NCBI GenBank assembly: GCA_947259105.1 | Contig: CAMYKU010000007.1 | Coordinates: 1 to 64,000, forward strand | Direction: 5' to 3' | Length of the DNA: 64,000 nucleotides | Origin: an uncultured Alphaproteobacteria bacterium | GTDB lineage: Bacteria > Pseudomonadota > Alphaproteobacteria > UBA8366 > JADFVY01 | In this document: piece after piece, positions 18,250 through 27,854 of the stretch | How positions within the stretch are numbered: position 1 is the stretch's first letter | How the letters are laid out: each line of letters opens with the position of its first letter | Notes under the pieces: generated by a model | Seen by the model: only the letters and a program-made list of their open reading frames with translations | Told to the model about the DNA's origin: nothing | The model's database searches: none | Translations under genes and position numbers: made by a program

Positions 18250-19017
18250 GTGGCAGCGACGGATCCAGACAAGGCCTTGCCCCGCGTGAAGGATCGGCGG
18301 CGGTTCCTCGCCGGGATTGCCCGCACCGCCTGCGGTGTCGGGATCGCCGGGCTGCTTCTGGGCCTGCTGGCACGGCAGGGCGGCGCGCGGCCCGCCTGGG
18401 CGATCCGTCCGCCGGGCGCCGGCGAGGAGGCGGACTTCGCCGGGGCGTGCGTGCGCTGTGGACTTTGCGTGCGGGATTGCCCGTACAACACGCTGCGTCT
18501 GGCGGAATTGGGCACGCCGGTCGCCACCGGCACGCCTTACTTCGTTGCCCGCGATATTCCCTGTGAAATGTGCGAGGACATTCCGTGTGTCGTGGCCTGC
18601 CCGACGGGAGCGCTGGACCACGGACTGACCGAGATCGAGAAAGCCCGCATGGGCGTTGCGGTTCTGGTCGGGCAGGAAGACTGCCTCAACTATCTCGGTC
18701 TTCGCTGCGACGTCTGTTACCGGGTCTGCCCGCTGATCGACAAGGCGATCAAGCTGGAAAAACAGCACAACATGCGGACCGGCGCGCACGCCCTGTTTAT
18801 TCCCACGGTGAACAGTGAGCAATGCACGGGCTGCGGCAAGTGCGAGAAAAGCTGTGTGCTCGAGAAGGCGGCGATCCGCGTTCTCCCGACCGAGCTCGCC
18901 AAGGGCGAACTTGGTGCCCATTACAGGCTGGGCTGGGAGGAACGCGAGAAGCATGGCGGGCCGTTGCTGCCCGATATCATCGACCTGCCGGACCGGATGC
19001 CGGGGGTGGCGCAATGA
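18250..19017 (+). CDS. napG: NapG, periplasmic [4Fe-4S] quinol oxidase subunit
   Basis: A 255-residue ferredoxin-like protein that, with NapH, passes electrons from quinol toward NapC/NapB. A twin-arginine signal (DRRRFLAGI, around residues 15-23) precedes four cluster motifs: [35 protein letters not shown] and [15 protein letters not shown] start at 18250 is used, since no ATG lies between the napA stop and the signal sequence. The stop overlaps the napH start as ATGA. Confidence 0.94.
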   Translation: MAATDPDKALPRVKDRRRFLAGIARTACGVGIAGLLLGLLARQGGARPAWAIRPPGAGEEADFAGACVRCGLCVRDCPYNTLRLAELGTPVATGTPYFVARDIPCEMCEDIPCVVACPTGALDHGLTEIEKARMGVAVLVGQEDCLNYLGLRCDVCYRVCPLIDKAIKLEKQHNMRTGAHALFIPTVNSEQCTGCGKCEKSCVLEKAAIRVLPTELAKGELGAHYRLGWEEREKHGGPLLPDIIDLPDRMPGVAQ

Positions 19018-19892
19018 CCGACAATGTCCCGTCGGCGAGCCGCGGTCTGCTGGCCCGGAACAAATGGCTGCTCCTGCGGCGGGCGTCGCAGCTGGGCTTC
19101 CTTGCGTTGTTCCTGGCCGGGCCGCTGACCGGTATCTGGATCGTCAAGGGCACGCTGGCCTCGAGCCTGACACTGGGCGTCCTGCCGTTGACCGATCCCT
19201 ATATGCTGTTGCAGAGCGTGTTTGCCGCGAACCTTCCGGCCACAACCGCCCTTGTCGGCGCCGCGATCCTGCTGGCCACCTACGCGCTGATCGGTGGCCG
19301 GGTTTACTGTTCCTGGGTCTGCCCGATCAATATCGTGACCGATGCGTCGCACTGGCTGTCATCGCGGTTCGACATACCCAAGGGATGGCAACCGAAACGG
19401 TCGCTGCGTCACTGGATCCTCGGCATGACGCTTGCCGCCTCGGCGGTGACCGGGGCGATCGTATGGGAGCTGGTCAACCCGATCACATTGCTGTACCGCG
19501 GCGTGCTTTACGGGGTTGGTCTCGCCTGGGCCGTGGTGCTCGCCGTATTCCTGTTCGACCTGTTCGTCAGCCGCCGTGGCTGGTGCGGCCATCTCTGTCC
19601 AGTCGGGGCGTTCTACGGCCTGGTCGGCCGTTTCGCATTGCTGCGCGTCAACGCCGCCAGCCGCGCAGCGTGCGACGACTGCATGGATTGCTACGCGGTC
19701 TGTCCGGAACCCCATGTCATTACGCCCGCCCTGAAGGGCGCCGAAAAGGGTCACGGCTCCGTTATCCTGTCGTCCGACTGCAGCAATTGCGGCCGCTGCA
19801 TCGACGTCTGCGACAGGAAGGTTTTCGAATTTTCGTCGCGGTTTGCGCAAGCGACCGAGAGGTCGCCGCAACCGCACAGGAAAGCAGCATGA
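19014..19892 (+). CDS. napH: NapH, membrane quinol dehydrogenase subunit
   Basis: A 292-residue polytopic membrane protein with about four membrane segments. It carries the CxxxCP motifs CSWVCP and CGHLCP facing the cytoplasm in known homologues, then two C-terminal [4Fe-4S] motifs, [12 protein letters not shown] and [12 protein letters not shown]. It forms a quinol-oxidising complex with NapG. The ATG at 19014 overlaps the napG stop, and its own TGA overlaps the napB ATG at 19889, so translation of G, H and B is probably coupled. Confidence 0.94.
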   Translation: MTDNVPSASRGLLARNKWLLLRRASQLGFLALFLAGPLTGIWIVKGTLASSLTLGVLPLTDPYMLLQSVFAANLPATTALVGAAILLATYALIGGRVYCSWVCPINIVTDASHWLSSRFDIPKGWQPKRSLRHWILGMTLAASAVTGAIVWELVNPITLLYRGVLYGVGLAWAVVLAVFLFDLFVSRRGWCGHLCPVGAFYGLVGRFALLRVNAASRAACDDCMDCYAVCPEPHVITPALKGAEKGHGSVILSSDCSNCGRCIDVCDRKVFEFSSRFAQATERSPQPHRKAA

Positions 19893-20413
19893 AATATCCA
19901 GATGAAGGGAGTGCCACCGTGAACAAGACAATCAAGGGATTTCCGAAATCCGCCGTTCTTGGAGCGTTCGCCGTTCTCTCGCTCGCAGTTGCCACGGCAT
20001 TGTCACTCTACGTCCCGGAGCGGGCGGTGGCGCAGCCGGCCGGTGGTGTCACGAGCCTGCGGGGCGAGACCGAGATACCCGACGAAAATCTCGTTCCGGA
20101 AATCGAGCGCCAGGACACCCAGGCCGGCAGTTTCGAGAGGGCCTATCGGCAGCAGCCGCCCCTGATCCCGCACAAGATCCAGGGCTATCAGATCACCCGG
20201 ACGGTGAACCAGTGCATCCAGTGCCATGACTGGCCCTACAACGTCGATCAGGGCGCGCCGAAAATCAGTGAAACCCACTATTTCAACCGGGATGGCGTTG
20301 CGCTCGACGAGGTGTCATCGAACCGCTGGTTCTGCACCCAGTGCCATGCGCCCCAGAGCAATGCAAAGGAGCTGGTACGCAACGACTTCAAGTCTGCGCT
20401 CGATCTCGATTAG
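19889..20413 (+). CDS. napB: NapB, dihaem cytochrome c of nitrate reductase
   Basis: A dihaem periplasmic electron-transfer subunit that partners NapA. The haem motifs CIQCH and CTQCH are present, with the family's PPLIPH segment and the distal THYFNRDG stretch. The ATG at 19889 overlaps the napH stop. However, a GTG at 19919, preceded by GAAGGGAG, would give a cleaner signal peptide (NKTIKGFPKSAVLGAF onward), so the true start may be 19919. With the first start the product has 174 residues. Confidence 0.93.
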   Translation: MKYPDEGSATVNKTIKGFPKSAVLGAFAVLSLAVATALSLYVPERAVAQPAGGVTSLRGETEIPDENLVPEIERQDTQAGSFERAYRQQPPLIPHKIQGYQITRTVNQCIQCHDWPYNVDQGAPKISETHYFNRDGVALDEVSSNRWFCTQCHAPQSNAKELVRNDFKSALDLD

Positions 20414-20428
20414 CAGGAAGAGGCCATC

Positions 20429-21124
20429 ATGACCGACACGAACGGGAACGGCGCGCCTTCGGCCGGCGCCAAAAACGGCGCGAACGAAGCGCAGGGCGTC
20501 ACCTGGCGCGGGCGGGTTCGTCAGGTCTGGCGATTCATCGCCTCGCCACACGCGACCGCTGCGCTGGGGACGCTGGTGGTCGTCGGTTTCGCCACCGGTA
20601 TCGTTTTCTGGGGCAGTTTCAACTGGTCGATGGAAATGACCAACAACCAGGAATTCTGCGTCACCTGCCATGAGATGGAGCAAAACGTGTTCCGCGAATA
20701 TCGCGAGACCAGCCACTACTCGAACCGCACCGGTGTGCGTGCGACCTGTCCGGACTGCCATGTGCCGAAGAACTGGTTTCACAAGGTCGCCCGCAAGATT
20801 CGCGCAAGCGCCGAGCTCTATCATCATCTGGTCGGTTCCATCGACACGCGCGAAAAGTTTGAGGCGCAACGCGTCCGGCTCGCCACCAATGTCTGGCGCA
20901 CGATGAAGGAGACAGACTCGCGCGAATGCCGGAACTGCCACAATTTCGATTTCATGGATTACACGCTGCAGGAATCGCGCGCCTCGCGCCGCCACCAGGA
21001 AGGCATCGACGACGGCCGCACCTGCATCGATTGCCACAAGGGCGTCGCCCATACGCTGCCCGACGAGGCGTATGACGCCTGGACCGCGATGCAGGCGCAG
21101 CTGGAAGCCGACGCCGGGCACTGA
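20429..21124 (+). CDS. napC: NapC, tetrahaem membrane-anchored quinol dehydrogenase
   Basis: A 231-residue NapC/NirT-family cytochrome that oxidises quinol and reduces NapB. One N-terminal membrane anchor (about residues 45-67) precedes four CxxCH motifs: CVTCH, CPDCH, CRNCH and CIDCH. The GSFNWSMEMTNNQEFCVTCH region is typical of the family. The N-terminus is somewhat long, with ~30 Gly/Ala/Asn-rich cytoplasmic residues. AGGAAGAGG precedes the ATG, and a convergent terminator lies 16 bases after the stop. It is the last gene of the operon; napE and napL are absent here. Confidence 0.96.
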   Translation: MTDTNGNGAPSAGAKNGANEAQGVTWRGRVRQVWRFIASPHATAALGTLVVVGFATGIVFWGSFNWSMEMTNNQEFCVTCHEMEQNVFREYRETSHYSNRTGVRATCPDCHVPKNWFHKVARKIRASAELYHHLVGSIDTREKFEAQRVRLATNVWRTMKETDSRECRNCHNFDFMDYTLQESRASRRHQEGIDDGRTCIDCHKGVAHTLPDEAYDAWTAMQAQLEADAGH

Positions 21125-21139
21125 CCGTTCCGAACGAGA

Positions 21140-21158
21140 GGGGTGACGGGTTGCCCCG

Positions 21159-21165
<7 letters not shown>
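21140..21165. terminator. Convergent terminator between napC and rtcB
   Basis: Perfect 11-base stem GGGGTGACGGG/CCCGTCACCCC around TTGC, lying between the napC stop and the rtcB stop, which it overlaps at 21159-21161. It can act in both directions, although neither strand has a long T-run. Confidence 0.65.
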
Positions 21166-22393
<1,228 letters not shown>

Positions 22394-22397
<4 letters not shown>

Positions 22398-22489
22398 CTT
22401 TCTCCTTCTTCAATACATACCGCGAGCAACAAAAAAACCTCCCGAACGGGGTTCGGGAGGGCCTGGAAACGCGCTGCTGGTGCAGCCAT
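22394..22489 (-). CDS. Putative 31-residue leader ORF of rtcB
   Basis: On the minus strand an ATG at 22489 opens a short frame (starting MAAPAARFQALPNPVREVF) that runs through the terminator hairpin and ends with a TGA overlapping the rtcB start codon (ATGA). It lacks a clear ribosome binding site, so translation is uncertain. A second mini-ORF of three codons (M-T-M-stop, 22512-22501) lies just upstream. If translated, a ribosome crossing the hairpin would block termination. This is a hypothesis, not a recognised leader peptide. Confidence 0.3.
22431..22460 (-). terminator. Intrinsic terminator/attenuator in rtcB leader
   Basis: Read on the minus strand: a perfect 10-base stem CCTCCCGAAC/GTTCGGGAGG with a 3-base loop, followed by seven T. 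It sits inside the rtcB 5' leader, not after a gene. The 3'-arm octamer TTCGGGAG occurs again upstream (plus-strand coordinates 22517-22524) and can pair with the 5' arm as an antiterminator. Between them is a small hairpin, GCTGC-ACCA-GCAGC. Confidence 0.7.
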
Positions 22490-22676
22490 GCGTTCGACGA
22501 TCACATCGTCATGGGTCTCCCGAAATTGCGCGCAGGCAGCCTGTCCCGGCCGTCCGTTGACGCCAGTCGGTAGCTGTACCGGGTTATGTTACTCAAGCGC
22601 ATTATCATCGGACCATTTCAATAAAACTGCGTTTCTTCCGCCGCCGGAGATTGGCCCGGGCCGGGGCGGGCTTATA

Positions 22677-22693
22677 CATCGGTTCAACCGATG
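22677..22693. promoter_or_regulatory. 17-base palindrome upstream of rtcB
   Basis: CATCGGTTCAACCGATG is a perfect inverted repeat (8+1+8) between the dctP-type gene and the rtcB leader. A GGGGCGG/CCGCCCC pair flanks it at a distance. It may be an operator for rtcB or part of a terminator for the TRAP operon; the absence of a T-run disfavours the latter. Confidence 0.35.
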
Positions 22694-22771
22694 CGGTCAA
22701 GCCCCTTGCTCCGCCCCACCGGCATGTTCGCGGTCTCGACGGCGTCCACATCCGGTAACCCACCGGCCGGT

Positions 22772-23917
22772 TCAAAAGCCGAGCTTGCCGAAATGATGTT
22801 CCCAGGCGAGTTTCTGGTCGGCGGCGTTCATCAGGCTGTAATAACCGACGCGCTTTGCCCATTGGCGCTGCGATTCGACGACTTTCGCGAAAAACGGATC
22901 CTTCATGAGATCGTCGAGGACGGCGTCCCAGGCTTCGAGCTGCGCCTTCATGACGTCTCGCGGCGCACGGCGGACCTTGACGCCGTGCCCGTCGATGAGT
23001 TTTCGCAGGTCGGCCGGGTAGTTTTTCATGGCGGTCGCGTAGTTCGCCGTGCTGGCCGCCTCCGCCGCATACTCCAGGATCGCCTGGTGTTCCGCCGGCA
23101 GCGCCGCGAAGATGTCCCCGTTGAAGATGATTTCAAAGAACGTGGCGGCCTGGTGGAACGAGCCCATCACGTAATTCTTCGCCGCATTCTGTGCGCCGAG
23201 CCGGCTGTCCGAGGTCGGGTTGTCGTATTCGAAGGCCTCGATCCTGCCGCTTTCCATCGCGGGAAGGATTTCCCCGCCCGGTATCGCCACGACGGACAGC
23301 CCGACGCGGCTCATGATTTCGGCCGCCGGCCCGACGGTCCTGTATTTCAGGCCCTTCAGGTCCTCCACGGTTGCGAACTCGCGGGTAAACCAGCCGAGTG
23401 GCTGGGCCGGCGCCGGCATGCAGAAAAAGCCGACCAGATTGCGCTTCAGGATGTCCTGAACCAGCTCGCGATACAGCGCGTGGCCACCGCCCTTGTGTAT
23501 CCAGGCAAGGGTCTGCGCCGCGTCGGCGCCAAACACCGGACCGCCGCCGAACAGCGCAGCGGCTTTGTGCGTGGCGTGCCAGTAGGCGGTCACCGCGTGG
23601 CCCCCGTCGAGCCGCCCATCGTGCACCGCCTCGTGCAGACGGTCCGGGGGCACCACCGCGCCGGCCACCGAATAGTCGATCTTCAGCCTCCCGCCGGCCA
23701 TCTCCTCGACACGGCTCACATATTCCATCGCCATTTCGTGAAAAATGTCGGCCGGACCCCATGCGCCCTGCATTCTCAGGGTCGCGGTCCGGGCGTGCGA
23801 GATTTGCGGCCTGGCCACTGCCGCGGCGGCCGCCACCGCCGCGCCGATTTTCAGAAAACGCCGGCGAATGGCGCGTTTCCTACTGCTGGAATTTCTGGTG
23901 TTCGCGCTGTCCGCCAT
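22772..23917 (-). CDS. TRAP transporter substrate-binding protein (second copy)
   Basis: A 381-residue periplasmic binding protein of the DctP/TakP family that delivers a carboxylate ligand to the DctQM permease. A twin-arginine-like signal (RRRFLKIG) precedes the mature part. Family features include the AYWHATHKAA region, PAQPLGWF, and KYRTVG, whose Arg is the carboxylate-binding residue in this family. It is a paralogue of the protein at 27855-28985, sharing PAQPLGWF, KYRTVG, NPTSD and AILEYA(A/S)EAAS. GAGGAGAG precedes the ATG. It is the last gene of the TRAP operon. Confidence 0.93.
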   Translation of the reverse strand: MADSANTRNSSSRKRAIRRRFLKIGAAVAAAAAVARPQISHARTATLRMQGAWGPADIFHEMAMEYVSRVEEMAGGRLKIDYSVAGAVVPPDRLHEAVHDGRLDGGHAVTAYWHATHKAAALFGGGPVFGADAAQTLAWIHKGGGHALYRELVQDILKRNLVGFFCMPAPAQPLGWFTREFATVEDLKGLKYRTVGPAAEIMSRVGLSVVAIPGGEILPAMESGRIEAFEYDNPTSDSRLGAQNAAKNYVMGSFHQAATFFEIIFNGDIFAALPAEHQAILEYAAEAASTANYATAMKNYPADLRKLIDGHGVKVRRAPRDVMKAQLEAWDAVLDDLMKDPFFAKVVESQRQWAKRVGYYSLMNAADQKLAWEHHFGKLGF

Positions 23918-23945
23918 CGTTCTCTCCTCGAGAAATCGGTCCGGG

Positions 23946-24209
23946 TCAGCGGACTACCCAGGGAGCGGATTCATGGTAAAACTGTTGCAATTCATCTCGC
24001 CGTTCCGGGCTGACCAGTACCCAGAACAAGACCCAGAGCGCCAGGGTTGCCATTGAGGCGATCTTGATGAGCAACGGCCAACGCGGTCCCAGCCGAGACA
24101 CCAGCTTCCGCCAAACCGGGCCGTATCGGCGCAGCACGACGACGCCCAGAAAGACCGCCGACAAGACAATGACGACCGCCAACTTGAGGCTTTCTTCGGG
24201 GCTCTCCAT
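23946..24209 (-). CDS. Small two-helix membrane protein, unknown
   Basis: I do not recognise this 87-residue protein. Two membrane helices are predicted at about residues 9-26 and 46-68, separated by a basic loop (RRYGPVWRKLVSRLGPRW), followed by an acidic tail. It lies between the 64-residue membrane protein (25-base gap) and the second binding protein (28-base gap), and is oriented with the TRAP operon. A role as an accessory subunit of the transporter is conceivable from position only. Confidence 0.6.
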   Translation of the reverse strand: MESPEESLKLAVVIVLSAVFLGVVVLRRYGPVWRKLVSRLGPRWPLLIKIASMATLALWVLFWVLVSPERRDELQQFYHESAPWVVR

Positions 24210-24234
24210 GGTCGTTCAGCAGCCGGGGTGTGCC

Positions 24235-24429
24235 TTACCGGTTCTTTTCGGCGTCTTTCTTTTCCTGGGCCAATCCTGCCCTCGCCGATCCGACAAAGTC
24301 CCACAGCATCATCACGATGACGAGGCCAACGATAATCGCGAACGGAAGGACGCCGATGGAGTGGGCCAGGCCGGCGACGAAGGCGACAAAGATCACCGAT
24401 GCGATCAGTCCGGAAATCAGATTGTCCAT
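24235..24429 (-). CDS. Small two-helix membrane protein, unknown
   Basis: A 64-residue protein consisting almost entirely of two hydrophobic segments (about residues 5-24 and 28-47) and a charged C-terminal tail (QEKKDAEKNR). No family was recognised. It lies directly downstream of the amidase gene in the TRAP operon and upstream of the 87-residue membrane protein. The intact frame and the typical operon spacing suggest it is real. Confidence 0.55.
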   Translation of the reverse strand: MDNLISGLIASVIFVAFVAGLAHSIGVLPFAIIVGLVIVMMLWDFVGSARAGLAQEKKDAEKNR

Positions 24430-24469
24430 CTAGAAATCCACCTGTTTGCTCAAGTGCGGCAGCATAACA

Positions 24470-25798
24470 TCATTCTTCCAGTTTGTTCAGCAGCCAGCGC
24501 GCAGTTCTGAACAGTCTTGCGTCGTCGCCACGCTGGCCCACAAGCTGCGCGCCGAGCGGCATGTCGTTCGGCCCCTGCAGGATCGGCAGGTTGAGGGCGG
24601 GAACCCCGCACAAGGTCCAGATCGTGCAAAAGGCGGGGCTGCCCGTGCTGTCCAGACCAACCGGCGCCTCGCCGGCGACGGACGGAGTCAGAATGGCGTC
24701 GTATTCCTCGAATATTTCGTCGAGTTCTTCGTTGAACGCCCGGGCGCGCTCGATGGCGGCGTTGTATTCCATGGCCAGGACCTTCTGCCCGCGTTCGATC
24801 ATCTCGCGCAGAACCGCGCTCAGCTTGTCCTTGCCATCCTTGTATTCGCTGTCGAAGCTGACGGCCAGATCCGCTTCCATGATCGTGCGGTGGGTATCGA
24901 GCGCCCCGTCGAAGGTCCGCGGCAGGTCCACGATTTCGACGCGCTCGCCGACATGTTCAACCAGTTCACGCAAGGCGTCCTTGGTTGTCTCCTCGGCCTG
25001 GTCCCAGACCGGCGAGCGCACGAATGCGAACCGCGGTTCGGCCGGGGCCTCCTCCGCCATGACCCGAGAAATACGGGGTGCGGCGCGTGGCCGCATGTCG
25101 GGGTCGCGGTCGTCATACGCCATCAGCGGCTCGGCGATCAGCGCGAGATCCCCCAACGATCTGGCCAAAACACCGACGGTATCCAGCGGGCGAGATTGCT
25201 TGAGCACCCGATACCGCGAAATCAGCCCGTGCGTGGGCTTGTAGCCGAACACGCCACAGAACGACGCCGGGCGGATGACCGATCCATTGGTCTGCGAGCC
25301 GACCGCCAGCGGCACCATGAACGAGGCCACCGCCGCCGCCGAACCACTGGACGAGCCGCCTGGTGTGCGCGTCGCGTCGTGCGGATTGCTGGTCTTGCCG
25401 GGCGAATAGACGGCAAGTTCGGTGGTGACCGTCTTGCCGAGGATAATTGCGCCAGCCTCTCGCAAGCGGGAGACGACGGTGCAATCCGTCGCCGGCGTTC
25501 GCCCTTCGTGCAGCGGCGTACCGTATTCCGTCGGGTAGTCGGCAGTGTCGAAGATATCCTTGACGCCGACCGGGACGCCATGCAGGGGTCCGAGCGGCAA
25601 CCCCCGCTGTCGCTGCTCGTCGGCGCGGTCCGCCTGGGCCAGCGCGAGTTCCGGGTCGAGATGGGTCCACGCGCCGACGGTATCCTCGAACTCGCTGATT
25701 CTATCGAGACTGGCCTGCACCAGTTCCCGCGCAGTGGTCCGGCCGTCGCGAACGGCAGCGGCTGCTTCAAGCCCGCCGGGAATGCTCGCCTCAGACAT
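24470..25798 (-). CDS. Amidase, amidase-signature family
   Basis: A 442-residue amidase-signature hydrolase. The Ser-cisSer-Lys catalytic triad is visible: Lys in GVPVGVKDIFDTADYP (around residue 79), and the Gly/Ser-rich RTPGGSSSGSAAAVA (about residues 145-159) carrying the cis-Ser; SQTNGSVIRPASFCG contains the nucleophile Ser (family TxGSxRxPA motif). It cleaves an amide to an acid and ammonia; the substrate is unknown. It starts 11 bases after dctM in the same operon, so the imported compound, or its product, is probably an amide-derived acid. Confidence 0.9.
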   Translation of the reverse strand: MSEASIPGGLEAAAAVRDGRTTARELVQASLDRISEFEDTVGAWTHLDPELALAQADRADEQRQRGLPLGPLHGVPVGVKDIFDTADYPTEYGTPLHEGRTPATDCTVVSRLREAGAIILGKTVTTELAVYSPGKTSNPHDATRTPGGSSSGSAAAVASFMVPLAVGSQTNGSVIRPASFCGVFGYKPTHGLISRYRVLKQSRPLDTVGVLARSLGDLALIAEPLMAYDDRDPDMRPRAAPRISRVMAEEAPAEPRFAFVRSPVWDQAEETTKDALRELVEHVGERVEIVDLPRTFDGALDTHRTIMEADLAVSFDSEYKDGKDKLSAVLREMIERGQKVLAMEYNAAIERARAFNEELDEIFEEYDAILTPSVAGEAPVGLDSTGSPAFCTIWTLCGVPALNLPILQGPNDMPLGAQLVGQRGDDARLFRTARWLLNKLEE

Positions 25799-25808
25799 CG
25801 TCCCCGCT

Positions 25809-27167
25809 CTAGCCGGGGACCTTGCCGAACAACGCGTCCGGTAGCCACAGGGCGATCCCGGGGAAGTTGTACATCAGAACCATGGCCAGAATGACGATGG
25901 CGAGATACGGCATGATGCCCCGGAAAATATCCATCAGCTCGACGGTGGAGCCCGCAACGCCTTTTAGATAATAGGCGGCCATTGCCATGGGGGGCGTCAG
26001 GAACGAGGTCTGCAGGTTCAGCGCCACCAGCATGCCGAAGAACAGCGGATCCACGTTGAAGGTCGGCAGCATCGGCAGGAAGATCGGCACGAAGATGATG
26101 ATGATCTCGGTCCATTCCAGCGGCCAGCCGAGCAGGAATATGATGGCCTGCGCCAGAACCAGGAAGCCGACAGTGCTCAGTTCCATGGACAGCACCCATT
26201 CCTGGATGAGGTCGTGACCGCCGAGATAGGAGAACACCGAAGCGAAAGTCCAGGATCCGACGAACAACCAGCACACCATTGCCGAGGTTTTGGCTGTCAG
26301 GAACACTGCTTCCTTGAGCCGCTGCCAGGTCAGGGACCGATAGCTCGCGGCCAGGACCAGACCGCCGAAGGCGCCCACCCCGGCCGCTTCGGCCGGTGTC
26401 GCCAAGCCGCCGAGGATGGCGCCCAGAACGCTCAAAATCAGTACCGCCAGCGGCACGAACGACGTCATGAGTTCCCACAGTATCCGGCTGAAATGCGGAA
26501 TTTCCTCTTCGGCGGGTTTCGGTGCCAGGGACGGGTTCAGCGTAGCCCGGCCGACCACGTAGATCATGTACATGCCGGCCAGCATCAGGCCGGGGAACAT
26601 GGCCGCAGCATAGAGCCGCAGCGGCGACAGTTCGGCAATCGCGGCGTAGACGATCAGCATGATCGACGGCGGTATCAGAATCCCGAGGCAACCGCCGGCA
26701 CAGATTACGCCTGCGGCGAACCTGGTATCGTAGCCCTTGGCCAGCATGGCGGGAAAAGCCAACATGCCCATCAGGGTCACGACCGCGCCGATGATGCCGG
26801 TGGCGGTGGCGAATACGGCACAGGTGGCCAGCGCCGCCACCGCCATCGATCCTGGCAGGTTGCGGGCAGCCAGCTGGATGCTGAAGAACAGGCGATTGAC
26901 GATATTGGCGCGCTCGACGATGTAGCCCATGAACAGGAACAGCGGCACCGCGACCAGCACGTCGTTGGACATGACAGAGAAGGTATTCTGGACGAACAGG
27001 TCGAAGATCCGGTTGTCGAACAGGTTGTCCATCCGCAGCGGATCGTAATAGGCGTAATACCCGAAGCCCAGCCCCATGGCGATCAGCGTGAAGGCGATTG
27101 GAAAGCCCAGCATGACAATGAAAATGAACAGGCCGAGCATCATGATGGCGATTTGAGGATCGGTCAT
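25809..27167 (-). CDS. dctM: TRAP transporter large permease DctM
   Basis: A 452-residue polytopic protein of the DctM family that forms the transport channel of the TRAP system and uses the sodium gradient. Around 12 hydrophobic segments are visible, with the family motifs GYIVERANIVNRLF and GILIPPSIMLIVYA. The start ATG overlaps the DctQ stop (ATGA at 27164-27167). The amidase gene follows 11 bases after its stop. Confidence 0.95.
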   Translation of the reverse strand: MTDPQIAIMMLGLFIFIVMLGFPIAFTLIAMGLGFGYYAYYDPLRMDNLFDNRIFDLFVQNTFSVMSNDVLVAVPLFLFMGYIVERANIVNRLFFSIQLAARNLPGSMAVAALATCAVFATATGIIGAVVTLMGMLAFPAMLAKGYDTRFAAGVICAGGCLGILIPPSIMLIVYAAIAELSPLRLYAAAMFPGLMLAGMYMIYVVGRATLNPSLAPKPAEEEIPHFSRILWELMTSFVPLAVLILSVLGAILGGLATPAEAAGVGAFGGLVLAASYRSLTWQRLKEAVFLTAKTSAMVCWLFVGSWTFASVFSYLGGHDLIQEWVLSMELSTVGFLVLAQAIIFLLGWPLEWTEIIIIFVPIFLPMLPTFNVDPLFFGMLVALNLQTSFLTPPMAMAAYYLKGVAGSTVELMDIFRGIMPYLAIVILAMVLMYNFPGIALWLPDALFGKVPG

Positions 27168-27751
27168 TGTTCTTTCCCCAGCGCCCTGAGGTCGTCCTGC
27201 TCATTTAGAAGCATGGTTTCGGTTTCCTGCACGTCGTGCAGGCGGGCTGGCCACTTTCCGGTCCGGATGCAGATGACGCAACGAACCGACTCGGCGAGAC
27301 CCTGCAGCAGAACCAGCAGGCCGGAGATCGGGATCAGGGTCTTGAAGAAATAGATCTGGATGCGGGACGGGCTGGACCAGCTGACCTCCTTGTAGAACCA
27401 GGAGTCGGCGGCGAAACCGTAACCGTAATACAGCAGAGCCAGCGCGCCCGGACCGAGAAACAGAATATACAGCGCCAGGTCGATGACGGCTTGCACGCGC
27501 CGCGGCATCAGCCGGTAGACCACGTCGCCGCGGACATGCGCGTCCTGCGACAGGGCATAGGCGCCGGCCATCATGAACAGCGCGCCATACATCTGGACGC
27601 TCATGTCGAACGCCCACACGGTGGGTGAATTCAGCACGTAGCGTACGAAGACCTCGTAGACGGTGGAGAACGTCAGGATAACGATGCACCAGGCGAATGC
27701 TTTCCCCACCCAGGCGCTGAGGCTATCGATGAAATGAAGGACTCGGGTCAT
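27164..27751 (-). CDS. dctQ: TRAP transporter small permease DctQ
   Basis: A 195-residue protein with four membrane segments (about residues 14-34, 46-68, 90-112 and 134-156), typical of DctQ. The second segment region (VWAFDMSVQMYGALFMMAGAY) followed by HVRGDVVY is the family signature. It pairs with DctM in the membrane. A stable hairpin (27785-27810) lies between the binding-protein gene and this gene. Confidence 0.93.
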   Translation of the reverse strand: MTRVLHFIDSLSAWVGKAFAWCIVILTFSTVYEVFVRYVLNSPTVWAFDMSVQMYGALFMMAGAYALSQDAHVRGDVVYRLMPRRVQAVIDLALYILFLGPGALALLYYGYGFAADSWFYKEVSWSSPSRIQIYFFKTLIPISGLLVLLQGLAESVRCVICIRTGKWPARLHDVQETETMLLNEQDDLRALGKEQ

Positions 27752-27784
27752 GGCGGCTTGAGATATCCCTGACAGTCAGAAGTC

Positions 27785-27810
27785 GGGGCGATACCTTCCG
27801 GCATCGCCCC
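27785..27810 (-). other. Intergenic hairpin between binding protein and dctQ
   Basis: GGGGCGAT/ATCGCCCC stem with a 10-base loop. There is no T-run. Such hairpins after the binding-protein gene often protect the upstream mRNA and reduce read-through, so binding protein is made in excess over permease. This is inferred. Confidence 0.6.
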
Positions 27811-27854
27811 TGAATCTGTCTAATGGCAGCCTGTTTCAGGCAACCGGACCGACG

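Noticed and set aside
24446-25894. Plus-strand open frame opposite the amidase
   Set aside because: The amidase has its full catalytic signature; the plus-strand translation is low-complexity and basic.
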